The notes beneath the pieces were generated by a model. It saw nothing but the letters and a program-made list of their open reading frames with translations. It ran no database searches and was not told the origin of the DNA. From assembly GCF_009905255.1 (NCBI RefSeq), contig NZ_CP047602.1, positions 310,001-374,000 of the forward strand: a stretch of 64,000 nucleotides of DNA, read 5' to 3'. How positions within the stretch are numbered: the first letter of the stretch is position 1; the number at the start of each line of letters is the position of its first letter. This document shows positions 26,459 through 35,074 of the stretch, piece by piece. Made by a program: the position numbers and the translations under genes. The DNA is from Thermoanaerobacterium aotearoense. Its GTDB lineage: Bacteria > Bacillota > Thermoanaerobacteria > Thermoanaerobacterales > Thermoanaerobacteraceae.

Positions 26459-26491
26459 ATCTATAAAAAGATATAAAAAGGAGCGGTATAC

Positions 26492-27220
26492 ATGAGAATT
26501 GTAAGAATAGATGATGAAGGAAAGAAGTATGGAGTAGTAGATGGTGAAAATATTTTTACAATAGATGGGAGCTTGATTAAAAATTTAAAGATTGATGACG
26601 TGAAGCTTTTGCCGCCATGCGATATGACAAAGGCTGTATGCGTTGGATTGAATTACGGAGATCACATTGAGGAGATGGGGGACAGGCGCCCTGATGAGCC
26701 TACTTTGTTTATAAAGCCTGCAACTGCAGCGATAGGACCTGATGATTACATAGTGATTCCAAAAATGTCAGAGAGAGTTGACTACGAAGGAGAACTGGCT
26801 GTCGTGATAAAAAAGACGGCAAAAGATGTTTCAGAAGATGAGGCATTAGACTATGTACTTGGCTATACAATCGCAAATGATGTCACTGCCAGAGATCTGC
26901 AGTCAAAAGACGGGCAGTGGACAAGAGCAAAGTCATTTGATACGTTTTTGCCGATAGGGCCCTGGATTGAGACGGACGTAGATCCATCAAACTTAGAGAT
27001 AAAAACATACGTAAATGGCGTATTGAAGCAGCACAGCAACACGAAACACCTTATATTCAATGTGCCTAAGCTTGTATCATTCATATCCCATGTGATGACA
27101 TTAAATCCTGGCGATGTAATACTTACAGGCACTCCATCTGGAGTGGGACCAATAAAGTCAGGGGATGTGGTTACAATCGAGATTGAAGGAATAGGCAAGC
27201 TTACAAATAAAGTCAAGTAA
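26492..27220 (+). CDS. Fumarylacetoacetate hydrolase family protein
   Basis: 242 residues. The FAH fold is clear: CVGLNYGDHIEEMG, KPATAAIGPDDYIVIP, the metal-binding acidic set in DYEGELAVVIKK and NDVTARDLQ, and TGTPSGVGPIKSGD near the C-terminus. Members hydrolyse or decarboxylate beta-diketo acids such as acylpyruvates or oxaloacetate with Mg2+; the short, single-domain form here fits acylpyruvase or oxaloacetate decarboxylase, but the substrate is not determined. GGAG precedes the start; the next gene begins 11 bp downstream. Confidence 0.88.
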   Translation: MRIVRIDDEGKKYGVVDGENIFTIDGSLIKNLKIDDVKLLPPCDMTKAVCVGLNYGDHIEEMGDRRPDEPTLFIKPATAAIGPDDYIVIPKMSERVDYEGELAVVIKKTAKDVSEDEALDYVLGYTIANDVTARDLQSKDGQWTRAKSFDTFLPIGPWIETDVDPSNLEIKTYVNGVLKQHSNTKHLIFNVPKLVSFISHVMTLNPGDVILTGTPSGVGPIKSGDVVTIEIEGIGKLTNKVK

Positions 27221-27231
27221 AGGGGATACAC

Positions 27232-29694
27232 ATGAAACTTTGTTTTTGCGGCGGAGCAAGTGAAGTAGGCGCATCGTGCTACTTAGCGAATATAGATGGA
27301 AAAAATATTTTACTGGATTGCGGCATAAGGATGTCGTCTAATAAGGATAACCTTCCTGATTTTCAGCTTATTCAGGAAAATGGCGGCGTCGATGTGATAT
27401 TGATAAGCCATGCTCACATGGATCACATTGGCGCACTGCCTATAATATCGAGGATTTACCCGGATGCCAAGATATACATGACACATGCTGCAAAAGATTT
27501 GACAAGGGTACTTTTGTACGACAGCTTAAAGATAATGGAAAGAGAAGCGGAGATACCCGCTTATGCTGAGATACATGTAAAGGAAATGCTAAACAGGATT
27601 ATATGCCATACGCCTGGGCATACATTTTCACCTTTTTTAGACGCTGATTTAAAGGTTACTTTCTACAGCGCCGGTCATATAGCAGGTGCAGCGTCAATAT
27701 ACATAGTCGGAAATGGGGGAAGCTTTTTTTACTCAGGTGATTTCTCGAGATTTAGGCAGAATACGATAGAAGGTGCCTCAATACCTAAATTAAGGCCAGA
27801 TGTAGCCTTTTTTGAATCAACGTATGGCGATAAGCTTCATGCAAATAGAGAATTAGAAGAATCAAGGCTTGTTGAGAAGATAGGATCTGTAGTAAAAAAT
27901 GGCGGAAAGGTGCTGATACCTGCTTTTGCACTTGGGAGAGCGCAGGAAATAATCCTCATACTAAAAAAAGCTATAAATAAAGGCATGATAAATACAAAGG
28001 TTTACGTAGATGGCATGGTAAAAGATATATGCAGGATATACAAGTTAAATCCAAACTACCTAAGGGAAAATTTGGCTAAGAAGATTTTTAAAGGCGGAGA
28101 AATATTCTTTGATGGCAACGTGATGCCAGTTGACATGCCTGAAATGAGGGAAGAAATCATAAAAGAGCCATGCGTGATAGTATCAAGCTCAGGAATGCTT
28201 ACAGGCGGTCCCAGCCAGTGGTATGCTGAAAAGCTGGCAGGAGACGAAAAAAATCTGATAGCCATAACAGGGTATCAAGACGAGGAGTCTCCAGGGAGAA
28301 GGCTTTTGGAGCTTACAGATGAAAAAGACGATGATAAAAAGCTTAAATTGGGGGATAAAGAAATACCGGTAAAATGTGCAGTTGACAAGTTTGGACTTTC
28401 GGCACATGCCGATATGAGCGAGATACTGTCGCTTGTAAATTTCCTTTATCCTAAAAAAGTGTTTTTAATCCATGGCGATCCAGATGTGATAGATTTTTTA
28501 GGAAGAGAAGTGCAGAGGGACATTAGGACAGATGTGTATGTACCACAAAATGGCGATGTGCACGATATCGATATACAAAATCCGCGAAAACAGCTTAAAA
28601 GAGAGCCGTTTCCTTCAATGAAAATGGAAGATGCTTTAAATGAAGGCAATGTAGAGAAGCTTTGGAGATTTGTGCTGGATAAAATTGGCGTAGACATAGG
28701 ATTGTCTGTAGAAGATATAGGGGAAATATGGGGTTGCGTGGAAGATACTGATGCTTTAAAAGATTTGCTAAATAACTCAGTATACTTTCAGCCTGATAAA
28801 AAGAGGATGTTTTTATATCGCCCTGTATCAGAAGAAGAACTGAAGTCAGAAGAAGATAAAGGCCCTATGGAAGTGAACAAGATGCTTTCATTAGTTGATG
28901 AATACTTCAGCAGAGAGTCAGGACTATACAAAAAGGGTGCCAGATTTGATGAGAAGATAGCTATTTTGTACTTTGATTTTCCAGATGTAGCTAAAAATAA
29001 GTATTCAGACTTATTTAAAGAATTTGAAAAAATGACAGGGTGGAAAGTCGAATTAAACGAAAATGTAAATACCTCAGCTATAAATGATGCGATATATAAG
29101 CTTATGCCAAATGTCTCTGTTAACAAAGTTTCTTACAAAGCCGCCGACAAATTAGTATCTGTAAAGATCGACGGAGAAATTGAAAATATTGAGGAAGTAA
29201 AAGATAAATTTTACAATGAGACGGGACTTAAGCTTAACATTAATGGGCAAGACGCGCCAGTTGATACAATTCACCTCGTCGATACAGGCGATGATAAACT
29301 GGAGCAGAATGAAGCACTTAAGATCATAGATGAAACATTTAAGGATTTGCCACATAAGCCCTATAAAAAAAGCATAAAGACATTAAACGGCATCAAGTAC
29401 ATTGAGCTATCTTTCATATCTAAAGTAGTCGGCGAAAGGTACAAAGAAAAAATAGACGAGCTTATAAAGAAGACTGGCTGGCCGATCTTGGTAGGAAATG
29501 GATGCAATCAGATAGAAGTCATAAATATTGCAAAGAGAGTATTCGGAGAAATGGGAGTTAACCTTAAGAAAAACCCAAGCGTTTATTTAGACGACCTGAC
29601 AGTTGGCATATCGATAGATGGCGATGTCACAGATGAAATCATCAAAAAAATAAATGACACATTGTACGACATGACAGGATTAAGGCTTAGGTAA
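27232..29694 (+). CDS. Beta-CASP metallo-beta-lactamase RNase-like protein with repeated C-terminal extension
   Basis: 820 residues. Residues 1-450 form a metallo-beta-lactamase/beta-CASP nuclease: SHAHMDHIGALP, HTPGHTFSPF, the SGDFSRFR aspartate, the FESTYGD strand, IVSSSGMLTGGP and a late histidine in FLIHGDPDVI. The best match is the CPSF-like RNA-processing group. The last ~240 residues hold four short repeats ending in TG(W/L)-x-(V/I/L/R) near residues 602, 666, 748 and 816, suggestive of small alpha/beta RNA-binding units; this is my own reading. It is the second gene of the FAH-LarA group. Confidence 0.82.
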   Translation: MKLCFCGGASEVGASCYLANIDGKNILLDCGIRMSSNKDNLPDFQLIQENGGVDVILISHAHMDHIGALPIISRIYPDAKIYMTHAAKDLTRVLLYDSLKIMEREAEIPAYAEIHVKEMLNRIICHTPGHTFSPFLDADLKVTFYSAGHIAGAASIYIVGNGGSFFYSGDFSRFRQNTIEGASIPKLRPDVAFFESTYGDKLHANRELEESRLVEKIGSVVKNGGKVLIPAFALGRAQEIILILKKAINKGMINTKVYVDGMVKDICRIYKLNPNYLRENLAKKIFKGGEIFFDGNVMPVDMPEMREEIIKEPCVIVSSSGMLTGGPSQWYAEKLAGDEKNLIAITGYQDEESPGRRLLELTDEKDDDKKLKLGDKEIPVKCAVDKFGLSAHADMSEILSLVNFLYPKKVFLIHGDPDVIDFLGREVQRDIRTDVYVPQNGDVHDIDIQNPRKQLKREPFPSMKMEDALNEGNVEKLWRFVLDKIGVDIGLSVEDIGEIWGCVEDTDALKDLLNNSVYFQPDKKRMFLYRPVSEEELKSEEDKGPMEVNKMLSLVDEYFSRESGLYKKGARFDEKIAILYFDFPDVAKNKYSDLFKEFEKMTGWKVELNENVNTSAINDAIYKLMPNVSVNKVSYKAADKLVSVKIDGEIENIEEVKDKFYNETGLKLNINGQDAPVDTIHLVDTGDDKLEQNEALKIIDETFKDLPHKPYKKSIKTLNGIKYIELSFISKVVGERYKEKIDELIKKTGWPILVGNGCNQIEVINIAKRVFGEMGVNLKKNPSVYLDDLTVGISIDGDVTDEIIKKINDTLYDMTGLRLR

Positions 29695-29720
29695 ATATAA
29701 ATTGTAAAGGAAGGTTTGCG

Positions 29721-30974
29721 ATGGGATATAAGGATGTTTCATTGAAATACGGGAAAGGTACGGTAAATGTAAAAGTAGATGAAAATATGTCTACAGTGCT
29801 TTATCCTGAGGATTTGCCAGGCGTTGAAGACCCCATGGCAGAAGTATTAAGATCGCTTGAAAAACCAATTGATAAAGCGCCTTTATCTGATTTGGTTAAG
29901 GGCAAAAAAGATGTCGTCATACTTGCCAGTGATATAACAAGGCCATCACCATCACAAATTTTGATACCGCCTATAATTGATGAATTAAACAAGGCAGGCA
30001 TAAGCGATGATAGCATAAAAATCGTTTTTGGGCTTGGATACCATAGAAAGCATACAGATGATGAAAAGAAGACGCTTGTTGGTGAAGAAGTATTTAAAAG
30101 GATAAAGTGTATCGACCATGATATAGATGATTGCGTGTACGTTGGCACTACAAAAAGAGGTACGCCTGTAGAAGTCTTTCGTGAAGTATACAATGCAGAT
30201 TTCATCATAGCTACAGGTAACTTAGAGCTTCACTATAAAGCAGGATACAGCGGAGGACATAAAGCGCTGCTTCCAGGTGTTTGCAGCAAAAATACAATAG
30301 AAAAAAACCACGTCCTTATGTTTTCAGAAGGAGCGATGCCAGGCAAAATCGATGGAAACCCTATGAGAGAAGACATCGAAGAAGGAGGAAAGCTGGCAGG
30401 TGTTGATTTTATAGTAAATGCAGTTTTAAACAGTCATAAAGAGATAGTAAAAGTAGTATCTGGAGATCCCATAAAAGCCCACAGAGAAGGCGCTAAATAC
30501 ATCGATAAGATGTACAAAAGAGTTATACCCGAAAAAGCTGATATTGTCGTTGCTTCATGTGGAGGATACCCAAAAGACATTAACCTTTATCAAGCTCAAA
30601 AAGGGCTTGACAATGCCCAATATTCTGTAAAAGATGGCGGCACTATAATATTGGTTGCGGAATGCAAAGAAGGGCTTGGAGAGAAGCTTTTTTCAGATTG
30701 GATGGTAAACTCGTCATCTATAGATGAACCATTGAAATGGATAAAAGAAGAATTCAGGCTTGGAGCACACAAAGCCGCTGTAATCTGCGAAGTATTGAAA
30801 AGGGCGGATATATACCTTGTGTCGTCTTTTGATCGCAGTTTTACTGAAAAGATATTCTTTAAATACGCTAAAACCGTTCAAGATGCACTTGATGAAGCCA
30901 TTAAAAAATACCGCGATCCTAAGGTACTTGTTCTTCCATACGCAAATTCAACCTTGCCGTATGTGGAGGAGTAG
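29721..30974 (+). CDS. larA: LarA family nickel-dependent lactate racemase-type protein
   Basis: 417 residues. All four hallmark residues of L. plantarum LarA are present: H108 (GYHRKHT), and with a three-residue offset H171 (ELHYKAGYSGG), K181 (the lysine that carries the nickel-pincer cofactor, GGHKALLPG) and H197 (EKNHVLM). The family interconverts alpha-hydroxyacid stereoisomers; members act on lactate, malate and others. The cofactor synthesis genes larB, larC and larE are not in this window. It is translationally close to the following TetR gene (3-bp gap). Confidence 0.88.
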   Translation: MGYKDVSLKYGKGTVNVKVDENMSTVLYPEDLPGVEDPMAEVLRSLEKPIDKAPLSDLVKGKKDVVILASDITRPSPSQILIPPIIDELNKAGISDDSIKIVFGLGYHRKHTDDEKKTLVGEEVFKRIKCIDHDIDDCVYVGTTKRGTPVEVFREVYNADFIIATGNLELHYKAGYSGGHKALLPGVCSKNTIEKNHVLMFSEGAMPGKIDGNPMREDIEEGGKLAGVDFIVNAVLNSHKEIVKVVSGDPIKAHREGAKYIDKMYKRVIPEKADIVVASCGGYPKDINLYQAQKGLDNAQYSVKDGGTIILVAECKEGLGEKLFSDWMVNSSSIDEPLKWIKEEFRLGAHKAAVICEVLKRADIYLVSSFDRSFTEKIFFKYAKTVQDALDEAIKKYRDPKVLVLPYANSTLPYVEE

Positions 30975-30977
30975 TGT

Positions 30978-31544
30978 ATGGCAAATTCTCAAATAACGAA
31001 AAAAGTAATGGCTGATGCCCTTAAAGAATTGATGAAGACAAAGCCGTTAAATAAAATCTCCGTACAGGATATAGTAGATAGATGTGGTCTCAATAGGCAG
31101 ACTTTTTATTATCATTTTCACGATATTTTTGAACTGCTTGAGTGGATTTATAAAAAAGAAGCTATTGAAAAAATCTCTCAATATAAAAATTATGAACATT
31201 GGACAGAGGGATTTTATCAAGTATTTAAATACATTGAGGATAACAAATTATTCTGCATGAATACATTAAACTCATTGGGGAGAGAACACTTGGAGAATTA
31301 TCTTTACTCTGTAACATATGATCTTGTTATTGGGGTTGTTTATGAAATATCCAAAAATATGAAAGTGAAGGAGAAACACAGGGAATTTATTGCGAATTTT
31401 TATACCTTGGCATTTATAGGATTGATCATACAATGGATGAAAAAGGGGATGAAGGAAGAACCGGAGAAACTAATTAAAGATTTAAGTGAACTTATTGAAG
31501 GCAATTTTATGAAAGCTCTGCAAAAATATGAGCTGTGTGATTAA
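30978..31544 (+). CDS. TetR family regulator with DhaS/YxaF-like C-terminus
   Basis: 188 residues. N-terminal helix-turn-helix KISVQDIVDRCGLNRQTFYY then HFHDIFELLEWIY; the C-terminal half resembles the 'TetR_C' domain seen in dihydroxyacetone-kinase regulators. It follows larA by 3 bp, so it is part of that operon, and precedes the oleate hydratase gene, whose promoter contains candidate dyads. Either neighbour could be its target. Confidence 0.82.
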   Translation: MANSQITKKVMADALKELMKTKPLNKISVQDIVDRCGLNRQTFYYHFHDIFELLEWIYKKEAIEKISQYKNYEHWTEGFYQVFKYIEDNKLFCMNTLNSLGREHLENYLYSVTYDLVIGVVYEISKNMKVKEKHREFIANFYTLAFIGLIIQWMKKGMKEEPEKLIKDLSELIEGNFMKALQKYELCD

Positions 31545-31593
31545 AAAATATACAAATTCTATCAAATGTCAAAATTTTATACAGTTTAAGCTC

Positions 31594-31655
31594 TTTGATT
31601 ATTTCAAAATCGGCGTTATAAAGCTATATTATTTTTAGAAATATTTGATAATCAA
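31594..31655 (+). promoter_or_regulatory. Oleate hydratase promoter with candidate dyads
   Basis: TTGATT (31595-31600), a 16-bp spacer, TATAAA (31617-31622). Dyad TTTGA-N5-TCAAA (31594-31608) overlaps the -35, and TTGATAATCAA (31645-31655) lies at the ribosome site. These could be operators for the adjacent TetR protein. Confidence 0.45.
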
Positions 31656-31669
31656 GGAGCTGATTTTTT

Positions 31670-33247
31670 ATGAGAGATTATAAAAACACTCATGCTTATT
31701 TTGTAGGAGGAGGAATAGCTTCGCTTGCAGGAGCGTGCTATTTGATTAGGGATTGCAGCTTTCCAGGTGATCATATTCATATTTTCGAAGAATTGAATGT
31801 CTTAGGTGGAAGCAATGATGGTGCGGGTAATCCTGAAACTGGATATGTAATAAGAGGCGGCAGGATGCTGAACGATGAGACTTATGAAAATAGTTGGGAG
31901 CTTTTATTGTCAATACCATCCATCGACAATCCGGAAAAATCTGTTAGAGAAGAGATAATTGAATTTGATTCTCAACATCCAACCCATTCCAATGCAAGAC
32001 TTGTTGATAATAACGGTGAAGTTGTAGATGTATCATCTATGGGTTTTGACAATGAGGATAGGATTGCTTTGGCAAAGCTCATTGTAACACCTGAAGAAAA
32101 GCTTAATATGTTGAAAATTAGTGATTGGTTTAAACCACACTTTTTTGAGACCAATTTTTGGTACATGTGGGCAACGACTTTTGCATTTCAACCGTGGCAT
32201 AGCTTAGCAGAATTAAGAAGATATATGATAAGGTTTATGCATGAATTTCCAAGAATTCATACATTGGAAGGTGTGACAAGAACACCTTATAATCAATACG
32301 ATTCTTTAATTTTACCAATAAAGAAGTTCTTGGAAAATCACAATGTTGATTTCAAACTGAAATGCGTCGTAACAGATCTAGACTTTAAGGATTCAGATGA
32401 AATCACAGTTACAAAGATATACTACAAAGAAGAAGGCATAGAAAAGACAATTGAGTTAAATGAAAGCGATGTTGTATTTGTCACGAATGGTTCTATGACA
32501 GAGGGCTACAGCTTGGGAGCCATGACAAAGCCACCTGTTTTAAACGATAAAGGTGCATCGTGGAAATTGTGGGATAAGATTTCAAAGAAAAAACAAGGTT
32601 TAGGAAATCCTACTGTATTTGACGATAATATACAAGGATCAAAGTGGGAATCATTTACTGTAACTTGTAATAATTCAAAGTTTTTTGATTTGATGGAGAA
32701 ATTTTCGCGCAATAAAGCTGGGACAGGTGCTCTTGTTACGTTTAAGGATTCTAATTGGTTTATGTCAATTGTTTTGGCACATCAACCACACTTTAGAAAT
32801 CAACCTGATGATGTAAAAGTATTTTGGGGGTATGGATTGTATCCAGATAATCCGGGCAATTATGTTAAAAAGAAAATGTCAGAATGTACAGGAGAAGAAA
32901 TATTAATTGAACTTTTGCATCATTTAAAATTTGAAAAAGAGATGGACGATATAATAGGATCAGCAAATTGCATTCCATGCATGATGCCATTTATTACAGC
33001 ACAATTTATGCCAAGGTCAATAGGAGATAGACCTCAAGTTGTACCGGAAGGCTCAACTAACTTAGCATTTATTGGGCAATTTTGTGAAATACCTGATGAC
33101 GTAGTATTCACCGAAGAATATTCAGTTAGGTCTGCAAGAATTGCTGTATATAAACTTTTTGGAATAACTAGACCAGTGGAACCGATAAATCAATATCAGT
33201 ATGATGTAAGAACGTTGTTTAAGTCATTTGTGACGATGTTCAAATGA
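31670..33247 (+). CDS. ohyA: Oleate hydratase (myosin-cross-reactive antigen family)
   Basis: 525 residues. N-terminal FAD-binding motif AYFVGGGIASLAGACYLIRD, then HIFEELNVLGGSNDGAG and GGRMLNDETYENSWEL, which are characteristic of the family. CVVTDLDF and the C-terminal substrate region follow. The enzyme adds water across the cis-9 double bond of unsaturated fatty acids, giving 10-hydroxy acids, and is linked to detoxifying free fatty acids. It is at the short end for the family (many are 560-590 residues) because the N-terminal extension is missing. It forms a single-gene unit with its own promoter and terminator. Confidence 0.92.
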   Translation: MRDYKNTHAYFVGGGIASLAGACYLIRDCSFPGDHIHIFEELNVLGGSNDGAGNPETGYVIRGGRMLNDETYENSWELLLSIPSIDNPEKSVREEIIEFDSQHPTHSNARLVDNNGEVVDVSSMGFDNEDRIALAKLIVTPEEKLNMLKISDWFKPHFFETNFWYMWATTFAFQPWHSLAELRRYMIRFMHEFPRIHTLEGVTRTPYNQYDSLILPIKKFLENHNVDFKLKCVVTDLDFKDSDEITVTKIYYKEEGIEKTIELNESDVVFVTNGSMTEGYSLGAMTKPPVLNDKGASWKLWDKISKKKQGLGNPTVFDDNIQGSKWESFTVTCNNSKFFDLMEKFSRNKAGTGALVTFKDSNWFMSIVLAHQPHFRNQPDDVKVFWGYGLYPDNPGNYVKKKMSECTGEEILIELLHHLKFEKEMDDIIGSANCIPCMMPFITAQFMPRSIGDRPQVVPEGSTNLAFIGQFCEIPDDVVFTEEYSVRSARIAVYKLFGITRPVEPINQYQYDVRTLFKSFVTMFK

Positions 33248-33257
33248 ATATATGATT

Positions 33258-33294
33258 AAAAATCTCTCCATCTGAAAAGAGGGGAGATTTTTTA
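33258..33294 (+). terminator. Terminator of the oleate hydratase gene
   Basis: AAATCTCTCC pairs with GGGGAGATTT across an 11-nt loop, followed by a T run. The 210 bp between here and 33504 show no gene. Confidence 0.75.
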
Positions 33295-33503
33295 ATGCTG
33301 TTATTTAATATTAACGCTAAATTATATAAAAAACTCGAAAGAAAATTATCATCTTTTAGTGAGGAGATGAATTTCTATTGTATGAGATAGAACAATATGG
33401 CATAATAGTCTTGAAAGATTTTATCAAGAGAAATTAATGTCTTTTTATACAAGCGATTTTTCTATTAATGTCATGTGTATCATGATGAATGGTGGTGATG
33501 ACT

Positions 33504-33913
33504 ATGAATATTAACGATGAACAAGTCGATGTAATAAAGAATTTTCTTATAAATAAAGTAGAGCGTATGTAATATATCTGTTTGGTTCGGCTGTAAATGG
33601 TATATTTAGAAGCGACAGTGATATTGATATTGCGTATTTAAGTGATAAAGATATTAGCGGTTATGATTTATTTATGATTTCGCAGGAATTAGCGGATTTA
33701 CTAAAACGGGATGTGGATTTAATAGATTTGCGAAAAGCATCAACTGTATTCAAAGCTCAGGTGGTAGGAACGAAAAAAATAATTTATTGCAGCGATGATT
33801 TAAGGCGAATGAATTTCGAAATGTATGCATTGAAAGATTATGCGAAATTAAATGAGGAAAGAGCTGAAATAATTGATAAAATATTAAAAAGGGGACGGAT
33901 TTACAGTGAGTGA
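33504..33913 (+). pseudogene. MNT-type nucleotidyltransferase antitoxin remnant, frameshifted
   Basis: The frame starting at 33504 (after GGTGGTG) stops after 22 codons at 33570. Another frame then continues with the nucleotidyltransferase core YLFGSAVNG and the two catalytic aspartates in SDSDIDIAYL, through LKRDVDLIDLRKAS, to a stop at 33913. A single missing base just before GTAATATAT (33569) accounts for the break. It looks like the MntA antitoxin of HEPN/MNT modules, which inactivates its toxin by adding nucleotides. Confidence 0.75.
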
Positions 33914-33956
33914 TGTGATTATTAATAAAACTGAAATTATGCATTCCTCAAAATAG
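33906..33956 (+). pseudogene. HEPN (HepT-like) toxin, N-terminal stub
   Basis: A GTG at 33906 overlaps the end of the MNT frame, the usual coupling in these pairs. It encodes only 16 residues beginning with a HEPN-like SDVIINKTEI before a stop at 33954. The rest of the toxin is gone. The call rests on position and the short N-terminal likeness. Confidence 0.45.
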
Positions 33957-33972
33957 TAGAGATGTATTTGAA

Positions 33973-34001
33973 AAGGTGGCCTTTAAAGCCGCCTTATTTT
34001 T
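33973..34001 (+). terminator. Terminator after the decayed toxin-antitoxin pair
   Basis: AAGGTGGC (33973-33980) pairs with GCCGCCTT (33988-33995) with one G-U pair, then a T-rich tail. Confidence 0.7.
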
Positions 34002-34066
34002 ATGCAAAAAAATCGGTGTTTTTATCATGCTTTTATTTATTTCATATTGTGTTATTTGATACTATG

Positions 34067-34095
34067 TTGTTTATTGTTGGTTTTTAGTATATAAT
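34067..34095 (+). promoter_or_regulatory. Promoter of the DeoR regulator gene
   Basis: TTGTTT (34067-34072), a 17-bp spacer, TATAAT (34090-34095). Confidence 0.65.
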
Positions 34096-34128
34096 TTAAT
34101 TAAAATTTAAAAAAGTGGAGGAAAGTAT

Positions 34129-34890
34129 ATGCTTGCGATAGAACGAAGGAAGAGGATAATGAGGCTTATACAGGAAAATCAAAGCGTCTTGGTGCCTGAG
34201 TTAAGTAAATTGTTTAATGTGACAGAGGAAACTATAAGGAGAGATTTAGAGAAACTTGAAGCAGAAGGGCTTTTAAAGAGGACTTATGGTGGTGCTGTTA
34301 TAAATGAAAATTCAAGTGCTGATATCCCCTTAAATATAAGGGAAATAACGAATATAGAAAGCAAACAGGCCATAAGTATGAAGGTTGCCGAATACATTGA
34401 AGATGGTGATACACTTTTGCTTGATTCAAGCTCTACAGTTCTTCAAGTAGCAAAGCAATTAAAATTCAAAAAGAAGCTTACAGTCATAACAAATTCGGAA
34501 AAGATAATATTAGAATTAGCAAATGCGAAAGATTGCAAAGTCATTTCTACAGGAGGAGTATTGAAGCAAAATTCTATGTCGCTAATTGGAAATTTCGCGG
34601 AAGATATGATAAAAAATTTCTGTGTAGATAAAGCCATAATATCATCAAAAGGTTTTGACATGACAAATGGCATTACAGAGTCAAACGAAATGGAAGCTGA
34701 AATAAAAAAAGCCATGGCCAACTCGGCAGAAAAAGTGTTTTTACTTCTTGATCACAACAAATTTGACAAGTCATCGTTCGTCAAGATGTTTGACTTAGAT
34801 AAAATCGATTATCTATTTACCGATAGAAAGCTGTCTTTAGAATGGGAAGAATTCTTGAAAAAACACAATATTGATTTAATCTATTGTTAG
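34129..34890 (+). CDS. DeoR family sugar regulator, probable controller of the microcompartment operon
   Basis: 253 residues. N-terminal DeoR helix-turn-helix (VLVPELSKLFNVTEETIRRD with LEKLEAEGLLKRTYGGAV) and a C-terminal sugar-phosphate sensing domain (DGDTLLLDSSSTVLQVAKQL, TVITNS, STGGVLKQNSMS). DeoR proteins typically repress catabolic genes until a phosphorylated intermediate binds. It stands directly before the operon in the same direction, with its own promoter and terminator, so rhamnulose-1-phosphate or fuculose-1-phosphate is a plausible inducer. That is inference from position. Confidence 0.85.
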   Translation: MLAIERRKRIMRLIQENQSVLVPELSKLFNVTEETIRRDLEKLEAEGLLKRTYGGAVINENSSADIPLNIREITNIESKQAISMKVAEYIEDGDTLLLDSSSTVLQVAKQLKFKKKLTVITNSEKIILELANAKDCKVISTGGVLKQNSMSLIGNFAEDMIKNFCVDKAIISSKGFDMTNGITESNEMEAEIKKAMANSAEKVFLLLDHNKFDKSSFVKMFDLDKIDYLFTDRKLSLEWEEFLKKHNIDLIYC

Positions 34891-34894
34891 CTAA

Positions 34895-34920
34895 ATCCCA
34901 CGTTTTGTGGGATGTTTTTT
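34895..34920 (+). terminator. Terminator of the DeoR gene
   Basis: ATCCCAC (34895-34901) and GTGGGAT (34907-34913) around a 5-nt loop, then a long T run. Confidence 0.8.
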
Positions 34921-34953
34921 TATTTTAAAGAAATATTATTTTTAATTTTGTTA

Positions 34954-34997
34954 ATTATGCATAATGCTATTGACATTTTATTAAATATTGATATAAT
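34954..34997 (+). promoter_or_regulatory. Microcompartment operon promoter with upstream palindrome
   Basis: TTGACA (34970-34975), a 16-bp spacer, TATAAT (34992-34997). A perfect 12-bp palindrome ATTATGCATAAT sits at 34954-34965, ending 5 bp before the -35, and may bind a regulator. The ~77-nt leader is A-rich, and no riboswitch was recognised in it. Confidence 0.65.
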
Positions 34998-35074
34998 AAA
35001 GATAAACAAAATAAAACAGACATAAATCAAAATAAATTCAATAAAAATTAACTTTATTTAAAGGAGGGCAAAAA

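Noticed and set aside
33674-33913. An intact 79-residue protein
   Set aside because: It begins inside the nucleotidyltransferase fold and lacks a ribosome site; the catalytic motif is in the same frame just upstream, so it is part of a frameshifted gene.
34998-35074. A cobalamin riboswitch before the B12-dependent operon
   Set aside because: The leader is short and A-rich; I see no B12-box-like sequence or long structured region.
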